Shown: positions 18,948 through 29,741, counted from the stretch's first letter. The stretch is 64,000 bases of DNA from Monocercomonoides exilis (GCA_001643675.2 LSRY02000001.1:1607501-1671500), one strand, 5' to 3'. Numbers and translations are program-made. Notes: generated from the sequence alone by a model not told the origin.

Positions 18948-19760
18948 AAAAAAAAAAAAAATAAAATAAAATAAAAAAAGAAAAATGGGAATTGAGTAAA
19001 AGAATTTTTTTGTGGGTTTTGTGTTTGAAAGGATGAAAAAAATATAAAAGAGAATGGTAAATTGACAAATAAAATAAAATAAAAGAGTTTTGATTTATTT
19101 ATCCAATGGTTTTGCTGTTTGTTTGAAAGAAAATATTTGTTTTTGTTGACAATATTAGACTTTTATTTGTTATTTTTTTCTTTTCTATTTCTTTTTCTTC
19201 CATTTGGGAACTTTACATTTGCTCGTTTAGCTTTGTAAAATATGTTATTTGTGGTTAAGCAATTTTTCAAATTGAAATCAAATGTTTAAATATTTCAATG
19301 CATTTGCTTTCAAATAATAATAATAATATTTGTTGATGCGTATTTTTTTCCCAGTTTTTTGATATTCTAAAATCTGTATATTGCTAATGTGAATTGTTTT
19401 GCTTTCAACTTGAATTAAATTTATCGCTTAATATTTCACTAAAATCAATGAAAGATGAGAACAATCACATTTTCTTTTTGAATCATTGAAAAAAGAAGAT
19501 TTTATTTTAGCAATTTTCTAATTCTTTTTTCGAAAATTTCACAAAATTATTACTTAAACTCTTACTTTTTTCATCCCAATAATCAAACAACAAGTTGAGT
19601 CTCAAAAGCTAAGAAATGATATTTATTCATTAAAATACTGATCTATATTTATACCATTCCTCAAACAAAATATTTATAATTTCAAACAACTGTTGAATGA
19701 AAGAAATAGTATGGAATTAGGTAATATTAAAGAAATGAAGGCAGATTTGATCTTACCCAG
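18948..19760. other. AT-rich spacer, no gene seen
   Basis: About 810 bases downstream of the PI4-kinase stop, starting with A-rich 3' UTR sequence and followed by very AT-rich DNA. This marks the left border of the transposon island. Confidence 0.55.
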
Positions 19761-19762
19761 TA

Positions 19763-20212
19763 CAGTCAAAACCGGATATAATCACGTCGAATATAATCAC
19801 ATTCGCCTATAGTCACATTTTTCGATGCACCGACATTTTTTGCTAGTTTTTCATTCATTTTTTATCGCATATAATCACAGGGCTAAATATTTATAATCAC
19901 AATTTTTATTATTATGGGTGCTTTTTTCAATGAAAAATCGATTTTTTGATCAAAATATTCAAATTTTCGCTTTTTCAAAAATGCGCTAAAATAAGTCTGA
20001 ATAACATAATAAAACATAATAAATTGTTATTTCCATTGAAAAATGTGTATTTGTCAAGTTTTTTCAAAAATAAAAAAATCGACCCAAAATTAATTAATTA
20101 ATTAATTAATTTTTATTTTTTTCTGTGTAAAGCAGCATCGTGTATTATCACAATCGGATATAGTCACAAAAAGTTGTGCAAAAACCGATGTGATTATATC
20201 CGGTTTAGACTG
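19763..20212. mobile_element. 450-bp MITE, copy 1
   Basis: The element is flanked by TA on both sides (19761-19762 and 20213-20214). Its ends are inverted repeats: left CAGTCAAAACCGGATATAAT, right (reverse complement) CAGTCTAAACCGGATATAAT. It is non-coding, and an internal (TTAA)n tract lies near 20090. The CAGT terminus and TA duplication are typical of pogo/Tigger-type Tc1/mariner elements. By eye it is identical to the copy at 26268-26717. Confidence 0.93.
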
Positions 20213-20687
20213 TATTAATCTATTTTGGGGAAAAATTCAAAAATCATCTCTGTGTTAATTGCTTGGTTTCGGTTGAAGGGTTAGCGAAACAGTTCTTGGG
20301 CTTAGTATTTTGTTCCCGCTCTTCTTTTCAGGGTTTGCGCTCAGAAAGACTAATTCATTTTTTGATCAATTTTCATGGTTTGGGTTTTGTAAAATGTTTG
20401 TGTAGGAAAAGCATTGAAAAGAAGAACTGAAACGAAATTATCGAATCAATACCAATTAGGTATGTCAAAGACTATTTCATGATACATAAAACCAAAAAGT
20501 CTTGCTCAAAACCGTTTTGATTAAGTCAAGAGCAATTGATTTAATTCTGGAAAGTGTTCATATTTTATCTTGAACTCAAAATTTTATCTCAACCTTTTTT
20601 TGTAACTTTCTGAAGTTTTTTTCGAGCTTAACAAAGGTTTGAAACAAAAAATAAATGAATAAACAATTTGATCTTAATTTTTTTCAA
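20213..20687. other. Spacer between MITE and gene-capture element
   Basis: About 475 AT-rich bases with no recognisable gene or repeat. Confidence 0.5.
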
Positions 20688-20695
20688 CTTTCTGT
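20688..20695 (+). repeat. Target-site duplication, left (CTTTCTGT)
   Basis: Eight bases directly repeated at 23142-23149, exactly outside the two inverted repeats. Confidence 0.8.
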
Positions 20696-20883
20696 GGCAT
20701 AGGTCTAAATTGTACCAGTAGCGAATTTGACGTTTTTTAATTTTATTTCACTGTAATATTAATAACCGTAATTAATTAACTCTATTTTATCGAGAAAATC
20801 TATGAAATTTGACTTTGAAAAACAATAATAAAAATTAATGATCGGACCCATAAAATATTTATATATTTTTCATTTTTTGTTTT
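20696..20883 (+). repeat. Terminal inverted repeat, left arm (188 bp)
   Basis: Begins GGCATAGGTCTAAATTGTAC. It is the reverse complement of 22954-23141 with a single mismatch in an A/T run near 20780. Confidence 0.9.
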
Positions 20884-20959
20884 ATGTACTTATTCGCTCT
20901 ATATTTTGATTATAAAATTTTGCAATTGTCTTGTTTTTCTGTTTTTGCATGACTTCTAA

Positions 20960-22720
20960 TCAAAAAGAATGGACTTGTTTATGTTTTGTTTTCTTTTTTT
21001 TATATAAACATTCTGCGCATTTTGAAAATAATGCATAGAATAAAAATTTATTATAAAAACAGTTTGAATAACATTGCCATTTAATTGAGAAAATTTCATA
21101 CACAAACCTTCTTTGTTCTCCATCTTGCAATGTGGATGTTCCAGTGCAAAATTTGCTTGAATCTGTTTCTAACTCAACCTTGATCCCACCACCACTACCA
21201 TTCTTGCTCTCACAATCCTCGATTGTCACATTCTGAACAACAAATGTCTCCCCTTCTGCCACACTCTTTGCCTCAACCACCCCATCTCTTTCAGTCAACC
21301 TCACATTCTCACCGTCAAGTTCGCCAGTACGCTCTCTCCTGATGCTGTGGCTGTCAGATACAGTGCAGATGACGACAATGACGACAATGAAGAAGAAGAG
21401 AGATCCGGCTCAGAGAACAATGGTTTTGAGACATTCATATTTATGATCTCCACATCGGTCATCAACAGCTGTGACAGCGCCACCACAAACACTGACGACA
21501 ACATCACATAGTCTCCTGAAGAAACACTCGTGGTGATCACAACATCCTCCAATGAGAGTAACCCACCTCCATCAGACACCACAACCACACTCGACGAAGA
21601 AGGATTTGCATTTGAGTTGCAGTCAACCTTCATGTGCAATAAACCAAGATGACCTGTTGTCACACTGAACAACGTTCCTACTGCTGATGATAACGAAGAA
21701 AGTGCTCCTGTTCCAATCGAACATGTTTCCTTTCCTTTCCCAATAACTGAAATCTTCTTTTCTCCAATCTCAATCGTTGTTGCCTCGCTTATGTGATTCC
21801 CTTCGATCAGAGTGATTGTCAAGCTAATCTGCACCTCACACATCTCAAGCGCATTCTTCACTGTCAGACACGGATTTGATTCATTTGCCCCACACAGCTC
21901 ATTCAGGTCATTCCCGCTCACTGACACGTATACTGTCTTGTCCTTCAACCAATCCTTCTTTTCTGTGTGTTGAAATAGCCAGCTTCTTCCTGTGTAATTA
22001 TATCCATAACATACTCTCCTATCATCAGCATTTGTAGAATAGCACTCGTAGAACGGATTCCCTGACTCTTAATAAAGACTGTAATGATCTGTATATGCAA
22101 TGTCATGCCCGTATGGTGGATTGGCCAAGCATTTGCATTCATAGAAGAAAAGAAAACAGCAATAAATAATATCATTTTGCGATGTTTGTCTATTTGGGTG
22201 CAATCTCAAACCTCCTCCATGTGATGCCGCTGAACATGAAATGAACTGGATGCTCCTTATTTTCAATGTAGCTGGAATAAATGAGCAATTCATTCCTCCA
22301 CCATAATTTCTTGTTAGTGAGTAAGAAGTAAATGAGCATTCAAACACACAAGCACTCTCCCCTTTCCCACTTTCTGCTCCGATACATCCAGAACGAGAAA
22401 CCTGAAAAGAATTAAGATAAAGCCCTCCTCCTATTCTATCTGCTTTGTATTTTAAAAATTCTCAACCACTGATCCTGACACACTCCTGAACCGGATGAGC
22501 CATAATTTCTCCTCCTTCATCTTTTTCGGCAACATATCCATTGCACGAATTATTCTCAGCCTTGACTGAACTGATCGAATAGCAAAAAATTCCTCCACCA
22601 TCACAATGCGCATGGCAATAATAAAACGGACAAAATTTCACGGAAAGTGTTCCCGATCCAAGGTTATATATGAAAATCGCTCCATCAATTGAAGATCTCT
22701 GTGAGTAATAAGTTTTTGAT
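20960..22720 (-). pseudogene. Captured fragment of a giant beta-helix surface-protein gene
   Basis: Reading the minus strand from about 22720 gives a polypeptide of the same kind as the gene at 35354-44365: CDGGGIFCYSISSVKAENN, IGGGLYLNSFQ, RNYGGGMNCSF, ASHGGGLRL, a region around YGHDIAYTDHY, then a cassette opening VYVSVSGNDLNELCGANES followed by NPCLTVKNALE, and a final SGGGIKVELE-type motif. The frame is broken by at least one TGA (after VRISG), a TAA (after DHYSLY) and a shift near 21301. No signal peptide, membrane segment or kinase-like tail is present. It is an internal fragment without gene ends, as expected of transposon capture. Confidence 0.82.
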
Positions 22721-22953
22721 CCAATTGTTTTTGATCCAATCCTCTAATGCCAAAATAAAGTATTCAATTCAATGGATGTTTAGCTTCATGACAAAAATTC
22801 TATTTCATCAAGCAAGAATCATATTTCGAATAGATTTTGATTACGAAAAATATTACACATATAAAAATAAATAAATAAAAGATATACAAAGAATTATATT
22901 TTTGACAATCATTATCTTTGCTGACAACAACTAAATTTCTTTGTTTCACTCCA

Positions 22954-23141
22954 AAAACAAAAAATGAAAAATATATAAATATTTTATGGGTCCGATCATT
23001 AATTTTTATTATTGTTTTTCAAAGTCAAATTTCATAGATTTTCTCGATAAAATAGAGTTAATAAATTACGGTTATTAATATTACAGTGAAATAAAATTAA
23101 AAAACGTCAAATTCGCTACTGGTACAATTTAGACCTATGCC
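22954..23141 (-). repeat. Terminal inverted repeat, right arm (188 bp)
   Basis: Inverted copy of 20696-20883. Confidence 0.9.
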
Positions 23142-23149
23142 CTTTCTGT
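23142..23149 (+). repeat. Target-site duplication, right (CTTTCTGT)
   Basis: Direct repeat of 20688-20695. Confidence 0.8.
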
Positions 23150-23512
23150 TATTTAATATTTTGAAAAATTTTTGTTCATAAATCTTGTTATTATTTTTTT
23201 ATTTTAGAACCCAGATCAAAGACTTGATGGTTGTCCTGCAAATATTTTGTTCAGAGCGTTTAAAGCCATGGCATCACAAATTTCACTCCTACAATATTAT
23301 TTTAACTTGTATTTAACTTTTACAATTTAATTTTTGACCTTTTTTTCGAATTTTACTGTTTTTGAATAAAACACTATTTTCGGAATAAATATGAATTTGT
23401 GTCAAATTTTATTCAAAAGAAAAAAAAAATGCAAGATCTTATATATTGTTTATTTTTGTTCAATTCTGAAATGATAAAGAATTGAACATGAATTTGAAAA
23501 GAAATGGAAGAA
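23150..23512. other. AT-rich spacer, no gene seen
   Basis: About 360 bases between the gene-capture element and the foldback. No feature is recognised. Confidence 0.5.
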
Positions 23513-23996
23513 CATATGGGGCTAAATATTTAGCTTCAGGCATTTTCATAGATAAATTATGCACTTTTTCTTGACTTTTTGAGTCCAAAAAACACAATAA
23601 AAATGGATTTATTTTATTAATTACGTTTGAGGTCACAAAACATAATGTTATTATAACATTTTCGTTTGAATACGAATTTGATAATCCAATTTATTTTGAA
23701 ATCTGAGAAAGCGAAATAAAGTTATGAGTGAAACAATTTTTTCAAGCTTTTTATGCACAAAGCATGAAAAAATTGTTTCACTCATAACTTTATTTCGCTT
23801 TCTCAGATTTCAAAATAAATTGGATTATCAAATTCGTATTCAAACGAAAATGTTATAATAACATTATGTTTTGTGACCTCAAACGTAATTAATAAAATAA
23901 ATCCATTTTTATTGTGTTTTTTGGACTCAAAAAGTCAAGAAAAAGTGCATAATTTATCTATGAAAATGCCTGAAGTCAAATATTTTGTCCCATATG
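23513..23996. mobile_element. Foldback element: 232-bp arms, 20-bp loop
   Basis: Left arm 23513-23744, loop 23745-23764, right arm 23765-23996. The arms are perfect apart from four mismatches clustered near the outer end. The outer end (TGGGACAAAATATTTGACTT in the right arm, reverse complement) resembles the left flank of the transposase remnant at 4818, so this is probably an inverted-end derivative of the same transposon family. A TA lies just outside TGGG on both sides. Confidence 0.85.
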
Positions 23997-24700
23997 AAAA
24001 ATTTGATATGAAAACTGTTCGTCATATTTAAATGTTTAGGTGTTTTTTCTTTGACATATCATTTTATCACAAATTTCTTTTTTATTTCATTTCAAATAAT
24101 TTATAAAACAACAGTTCATTGAAATTTTGGAAATCATGTTTTTTTGAAAAATGTGTGAAATGAGAAAAAATGTTATCAAAACAAGTTGAGAAAGTTCAAT
24201 ACAACTTTATCAAATAAAAAGGAAACGATGTTTTACGATACGAATGCTTAGAACTTCTGATAAAAAAATATTCGCTGGAAAAGCATCAAGTCTATGATCA
24301 AAACATAAAATATTAATTATCCTCAATCTTTGAAAAAAACATGAAATCTTTGGAAAAAAGTTAGAATAAGGAAATTAATATATCACGAACATTTTTTTTT
24401 TAAACAAGCTTGTGTAAAGCAAAAAGCATGACAAAAAAGAAAAAGGTCTTGAAAAAAAAGGGCAAGAAAAAATCATTAACCTGTACGATCACATGAAAAT
24501 CACAAATATTAAGAGTTCTATTTTTGTCAATTTTTTATCAAAACATAAATTTAATGATATTATAATTAAAATAAAAACAATCTCCATAGAAAAAAAGCAA
24601 GTTTCATTGTTTTAACTTCTTCAAAATCCTTCATATTTCAATTTTTATCTGAAAAAAATATAATTTCGTAAAGCCATTCTGCTCTTTTGATTTTTTGTCA

Positions 24701-24945
24701 ATTGTCAAAATTTTTTTGAAAAGTTCCTTTTGTTTTATTTTCCAATAAAGAAAAATTTCATATTTCGATCAAATTTCTGTTCCCACTCACCAAATTTCGC
24801 TGCCATGAAAATAAAATCTTCACAACGTTTTTATTTCCATTCTTGAAAATTTTCGTGAGTGGGAACAGAAATTTGATCAAAATATGAAATTTTTCTTTAT
24901 TTGAAAATTAAACAAAAGGAACTTTTCAAAAAAATTTTGACAATT
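24701..24945. repeat. Inverted repeat, about 90-bp arms with 64-bp spacer
   Basis: Left arm about 24701-24790 (AATTGTCAAAATTTTTTTGA ... CCCACTCAC), right arm about 24855-24945 (GTGAGTGGG ... TTTTGACAATT), with a few small mismatches. There is no coding sequence. It is probably another foldback or MITE relic. Confidence 0.7.
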
Positions 24946-25503
24946 AAAAAAATTTTTGAAGCGAAAAAAATTTCATGATCATGTTAGAATCAAAAAAAAA
25001 TATTCATTATTGAAAAGAAAAGAAAAAAACGACAATGGCATCAAAATAGTTTTTAATGACAATAACATAGCTTTAAACAAACATTTTGGATGAAAAAATG
25101 AATTAACATTACTTATGTTGTTTGTTACACAAAAAAAAAAAGTTCAAAGAAAATAATAGTCTAACGAAAAACATGTTCTCAAAATAAAATTGAAATAAAA
25201 GAAAGGAAATATTAACATTTCCAAATTTCAAAATACTAAAAAACGAATGTTTGAATATTAAAAGCCTATCCTCGAACGTGCAACAAATAAAAAAGTCAGA
25301 AACAAAACTATCGAAATATTGTTCATGATCATTAAAAAAAACTTAACTCGAAACTATTTGTTACACATTAATGATACACATATAAAAAAGTTTATAAAAA
25401 CAAGCTGCTCTGTTGCAGAAAAAACAAATAACTTCAAAGAATTTTAATCAAAATTGATACAAAAATATTATTTTTTTGATCACAAGTGAGATGGAGTGAA
25501 AAA
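24946..25503. other. AT-rich stretch of the transposon island
   Basis: About 560 bases with no gene or clear repeat seen. Confidence 0.45.
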
Positions 25504-25563
25504 CGAATTGATTGAGTCAAAATCATTTTATTAAAGAAAAGACGTTTTGACTTGATCAATTCG
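25504..25563. repeat. Small hairpin upstream of transposase remnant 2
   Basis: CGAATTGATTGAGTCAAAA at 25504-25522 is an imperfect inverted copy of 25545-25563. It may belong to the subterminal region of the following element. Confidence 0.35.
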
Positions 25564-25739
25564 AATTGAGCGGGTATATTCGTTTAAGGTCTATTGACAT
25601 TCAATATAAAGTTGGTTGATAACACGGTAAAAAGGAGACAACCAGAGAAATATTTTTATGATCACAACCTTAATGTATTGTTATGAAAAAACAATAAGAG
25701 AAATTTAACCTTCGCAGATTTATATCTTTTCTTTCTTCG

Positions 25740-27498
25740 TCTGAATATAGAAAGAATTTAACAAGGAAGATAAGAATCCTGAAAATAATTGAAAAAGAAG
25801 GTTTCAGAACATCAGATGTATTCAAGGCAGGATTGATTTCGAAGAGTGCATTCTACAGAGCTGTCAAGGCGAAAACAAAACATTGAGACGTCGTATTAAA
25901 TGGAAGACCTTGTAAAATCAGAAAAAAGTGTCGCGATGGAATATCAATGCAAATAAAAAAAGATTTTCACCGTCTCAAAGGAAAAACTGCAAAGCAATGT
26001 TCAAATGCAGTTTAAATTGTTTTAACAATTATTTAATTTTTTTTTTTAATAAATATGAAAATTTCATTTCTTCTTCAAAAAAGAACGAAAGCGTTAATAA
26101 AATGGCTGTGAATAAAAAGTGGGGTTATTCTTTTATTTCCAAAATAAAAGGATCTTCATTAAAAAAGCCTGCAAAACTTCCAATAAACAGAATCGAACAC
26201 TCAACAAGGCTCATTTTGCTTCCTTTTTTTGAAGATTAGGAAGAATTATATAAGAAGAAAAAATATACAGTCAAAACCGGATATAATCACGTCGAATATA
26301 ATCACATTCGCCTATAGTCACATTTTTCGATGCACCGACATTTTTTGCTAGTTTTTCATTCATTTTTTATCGCATATAATCACAGGGCTAAATATTTATA
26401 ATCACAATTTTTATTATTATGGGTGCTTTTTTCAATGAAAAATCGATTTTTTGATCAAAATATTCAAATTTTCGCTTTTTCAAAAATGCGCTAAAATAAG
26501 TCTGAATAACATAATAAAACATAATAAATTGTTATTTCCATTGAAAAATGTGTATTTGTCAAGTTTTTTCAAAAATAAAAAAATCGACCCAAAATTAATT
26601 AATTAATTAATTAATTTTTATTTTTTTCTGTGTAAAGCAGCATCGTGTATTATCACAATCGGATATAGTCACAAAAAGTTGTGCAAAAACCGATGTGATT
26701 ATATCCGGTTTAGACTGTATTCCACAATTAATATTTAATTTTGATGAAACTATCATTAAAAGAAACACAACAGAATCAACGAAGATTATTTCTCTGCCTG
26801 ATTGCCCAAGCCTAATTTCTCAAGAAGAACCACTTCGTTCATCTATTTCCTTGCTTTTGCTTATTTCTGCTGACGTGGAACATTGTTTGACATCTGTAAT
26901 CAGTCATTTATCGTTTCTTCCTCGGGAATGCGCACAGGCAAACTCCGACAACTTTGTTTTTACTGCTCCCACAAAGAAATAAATGAATTCTTCATTATTT
27001 TTTGAACTGTTCAAATTTGTTGTTGTTGATTCAATTGATAGAAGAAGAAAACTGATGAGATTATCAAACTTTCCTGCATGCCTGCATATGGATGGTGCAA
27101 CAACACACACGAACAAAGATGTTTTGGAACTGGCAAAGGAATAAAGGATCGATATTGTATTTCCTCCTTCGCACACCTCGCACATCGTCCAGCCATCAGA
27201 TAAATATTTCAATGCAAAAATTAAAACAATTATTTACACTTTTGATACAGACTTTGAACGAAGAAATGCCTCATCAAACAGATCCAATTTCGTCAAAAAA
27301 CTTAAAGAAGCATTATCAGAAGCGTGAAAGCTTTCGACAATCATCACATCTTTCAGGGATTCTGGCATTTGTCCCTGAAATCAAGAAATTGTATTGAAAA
27401 ACATCAGTGAAACATCTCCTATTGAAGATAGCGAAGCTTCCAGCAACAAAATCCACTTGGTTGATCACTCAAAGTGCAGAATTTTCACTTTCGATTAA
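25740..27498 (+). pseudogene. Second transposase remnant (DDE_1 type) interrupted by a MITE
   Basis: An N-terminal helix-turn-helix-like part reads IRILKIIEKEGFRTSDVF and AGLISKSAFYRAVKAK, followed by a stop (TGA), a GRP motif and further stops (TAA and TAG near 26010 and 26237). The catalytic part after the MITE reads IFNFDETII, HMDGATTHTNKDVLELA, a stop, then FPPSHTSHIVQPSDKYFNA and a C-terminal FRDSGICP-stop-NQEIVLKNI. These are the Asp-Glu-Thr, Asp-Gly-x-x-x-H and H-x-S-H-x-x-Q-P blocks of pogo/Tigger-type transposases. It carries several stops and a 450-bp insertion, so it is dead. It is clearly different from the remnant at 5268-6352. Confidence 0.78.
26268..26717. mobile_element. 450-bp MITE, copy 2, nested in transposase remnant
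   Basis: Same length, orientation and, by eye, the same sequence as copy 1 at 19763-20212. It is flanked by TA on both sides (26266-26267 and 26718-26719). Taking away the element and one TA puts the codons before and after it (KY then IPQLIFNFDE) back in one frame, so the insertion site is precise. Confidence 0.95.
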
Positions 27499-27557
27499 TT
27501 TTATTTTTTTATTCACACAGAACATTTCATTATATCTTTTTCAATAACTGTTTTCTG

Positions 27558-27618
<61 letters not shown>
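27558..27618 (+). repeat. 61-base poly(A) tract
   Basis: An uninterrupted A run just downstream of transposase remnant 2. It is a simple repeat; its length may be imprecise in the assembly. Confidence 0.85.
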
Positions 27619-27619
<1 letters not shown>

Positions 27620-28421
27620 ATGTGCATTTCATTTCATTTTTAATTTCGATAGCAAAAATTTATAATTTGCCTAAAAAAATTGAAAATTCGTTGCAAATCT
27701 TTCATTTCAAATACAATACTTAACGTTTTCAACTTTTATTGGAGGAGTTGTCGAAATGATAAACATATCGATGAAAATTGGGAAAATGATTCGTTGTAAT
27801 ATCTATGAAATCAAAACCTGAACACTTCTCACAAAAAATCAAAAAAGTGCTTACTAACTTCGACCATTGAATTTTTGTGGCAAAAATTTGTCTGATTCCG
27901 ATGTCTCACTATGCAATTACATGATTCCCAAAACAAATACCCAAATAGGAAAAAACGAATCTTACCCATTTCATTCTAAAATGTTAAGTGAAATGAGAAG
28001 TGGAAAAATGAATACTTTTAGCTTGATATGAGTATCAGCAGTCAAAATTTGAGAGAAAATAGATAGAACATTCAGAGTGAACATATGAGCGGGAGAAATT
28101 TCACAAAGTTCGAACGTTAATTTTACAAAGATTAAAATTTCTTCAGTATATTCAAAGAAATGAAGCATACAAACAAAAGCACTCAAGAAATTTAAATTCT
28201 TAGTGCCATAATCGAGGCAACAAAAAGTATCAACGGGAAGAAAGTTTGACAAATTTGTTCAAAAATTACGAATATGCTTGTAAAAAAGAAAAAGTATAAA
28301 AAAGATAAAGTTGAACGCTTTGTGAGATAAACTATATCGTAACTCTTAAACAATTAAATAAGAAGAAGAGCGAGGTGACAAGAGACTGTTTTGCTTACAG
28401 CAAACTGTTGATCGTAATTGT
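27619..28421. other. AT-rich spacer, no gene supported
   Basis: About 800 bases between the poly(A) tract and the CK2 beta stop codon. A 93-codon open frame on the minus strand (27971-28252) starts with TTG and resembles nothing known. Confidence 0.45.
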
Positions 28422-29504
28422 TCAATTCTGCTGAGGAAGGTAAAGACCATGTCCAACTCCAGTTTGAGCTTCTCCACCGTCTTCATCACTCCGACATTTT
28501 TCGAAATACGAAGGAATGGGAAGTGGTGGATACGGGATAGACGCTCTTTCATAAAACATTGTAAGATTTTTAATTGCTGCAGAGGATCGCGCCACTGACT
28601 TTGTAGATGGAGTTTCAACAGGTGAAGGAACAGGTGAAGGAGTTACAGAAGAAGAGCTTGATGTCGGTGTTGCGTCTGATGCGGTTTCTTTAGGAGGAGG
28701 TAATGCTCCCATAACTTGTTTATGAACAGTTTCTACTCCTTTCTTTAACAATGCTTTTCCTTCTTCTTCTTCAACAGCCTTGAATTCTTCGCGTGCAGCA
28801 AGATATCCAGACAATGTTGAATGCTTTCCAGTAAAAACTCTGAAGCCATACATTTTGGGGCGCAGAAAACCCAATGGCTTTTTCATCATCAACCATGGAA
28901 ATTGTTGGAAAAATGCAAGAGGGAATGATGGACCGAATGCAGCTCCATCGATAGCATGATGCCTACGAGAGGATGGAACATATATTGATTCGCAGGATGG
29001 GCAATATAACATCACATTATCAGATCCACATTCCAATGTTTTTCCAACAGGAAGAACAGGACAGCCATTGCAAATTAATAAGGGGCATGTACCAAATACA
29101 TTTCTTTCATATTTTTCTTTCTAAAGAACATAATTTTTCAAAAAATAGAAAAAACTGAAAGAATATCAAAAACTTACCATTGCTTTAAGCCCATTCAAAG
29201 TTAAAATGTAGCGAGCATGAATCATATAATAAAGTTGCTCAGTTGCTATTTCAATTTCCTCGCTCTGAGCATCATCATCTTCTTCATCAGAAACATTATA
29301 ATCCAAAATTTCTTGAAAAGCTCTTTGAAAATGCGGCGCTTTGTTGACCAGGCCAGAAGTATTTCCAGGCGTTTCTATGAAAGAACGAGGAACTTCAACA
29401 AAAAACTCGTGGCCACGAGCGGAACAAAACCACTCGATCCAAGGCATTTCAGAGGAACTGTTATCCGAGTTATCATCAGAGTACATTTGGCCTTTTCTAG
29501 ACAT
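28422..29504 (-). CDS. CSNK2B: Casein kinase 2 regulatory subunit beta (2 exons)
   Basis: Exons on the minus strand are 29178-29504 and 28422-29120 (intron GTAAGT...TTTAG); total 341 residues. Signatures: WIEWFCSARGHEFFVEV, the acidic patch DEEDDDAQSEE, EQLYYMIHARYILTLNGL, the zinc-binding cysteines CPLLIC and LYCPSC, and SSRRHHAIDGAAFG, KMYGFRVF. CK2 beta dimerises through the zinc finger and binds two catalytic subunits to form the tetrameric kinase. The protein is over 100 residues longer than the usual 215 because of a Ser/Pro/Thr-rich tail ending VGHGLYLPQQN. The start was chosen at the ATG giving MSRKGQMYSDD; the open frame upstream has only a GTG. Confidence 0.94.
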
Positions 29505-29741
29505 TAAAGAAAAACAATAAAATATGTTAGAGAGGGAGAAAAATAGAAAAAAGAATTCGTACAATTCGAAAGATGGAAAATCTTGATCGTTTTGATCACA
29601 ATCCACAAAAATCCCAATTGATCAAAAAAGTATTTGGGAATTATATTATAGAGTTTTCACTCGTAAATACAATGTAAGATACAAAAATAAGTTAAAAGTG
29701 AATTGAAAAAAAAATATTTTTTAAATGAGAAATGATTATTT

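Larger units (their letters stand above)
20696..23141. mobile_element. 2446-bp element with long TIRs carrying a captured gene fragment
   Basis: It is bounded by 188-bp inverted repeats (20696-20883 and 22954-23141; one mismatch seen by eye) and an 8-bp direct repeat CTTTCTGT immediately outside (20688-20695 and 23142-23149). Between the repeats lies a broken minus-strand fragment of a surface-protein gene and no transposase. Long TIRs with an 8- to 9-bp duplication suggest a Mutator- or Merlin-like non-autonomous element, similar in design to plant Pack-MULEs. The superfamily is an inference. Confidence 0.85.

Noticed and set aside
27558-27618. Poly(A) tail of a retrotransposed gene
   Set aside because: The sequence upstream is a DNA transposase remnant with TA-type features; no target duplication or retroelement coding sequence flanks the A run.
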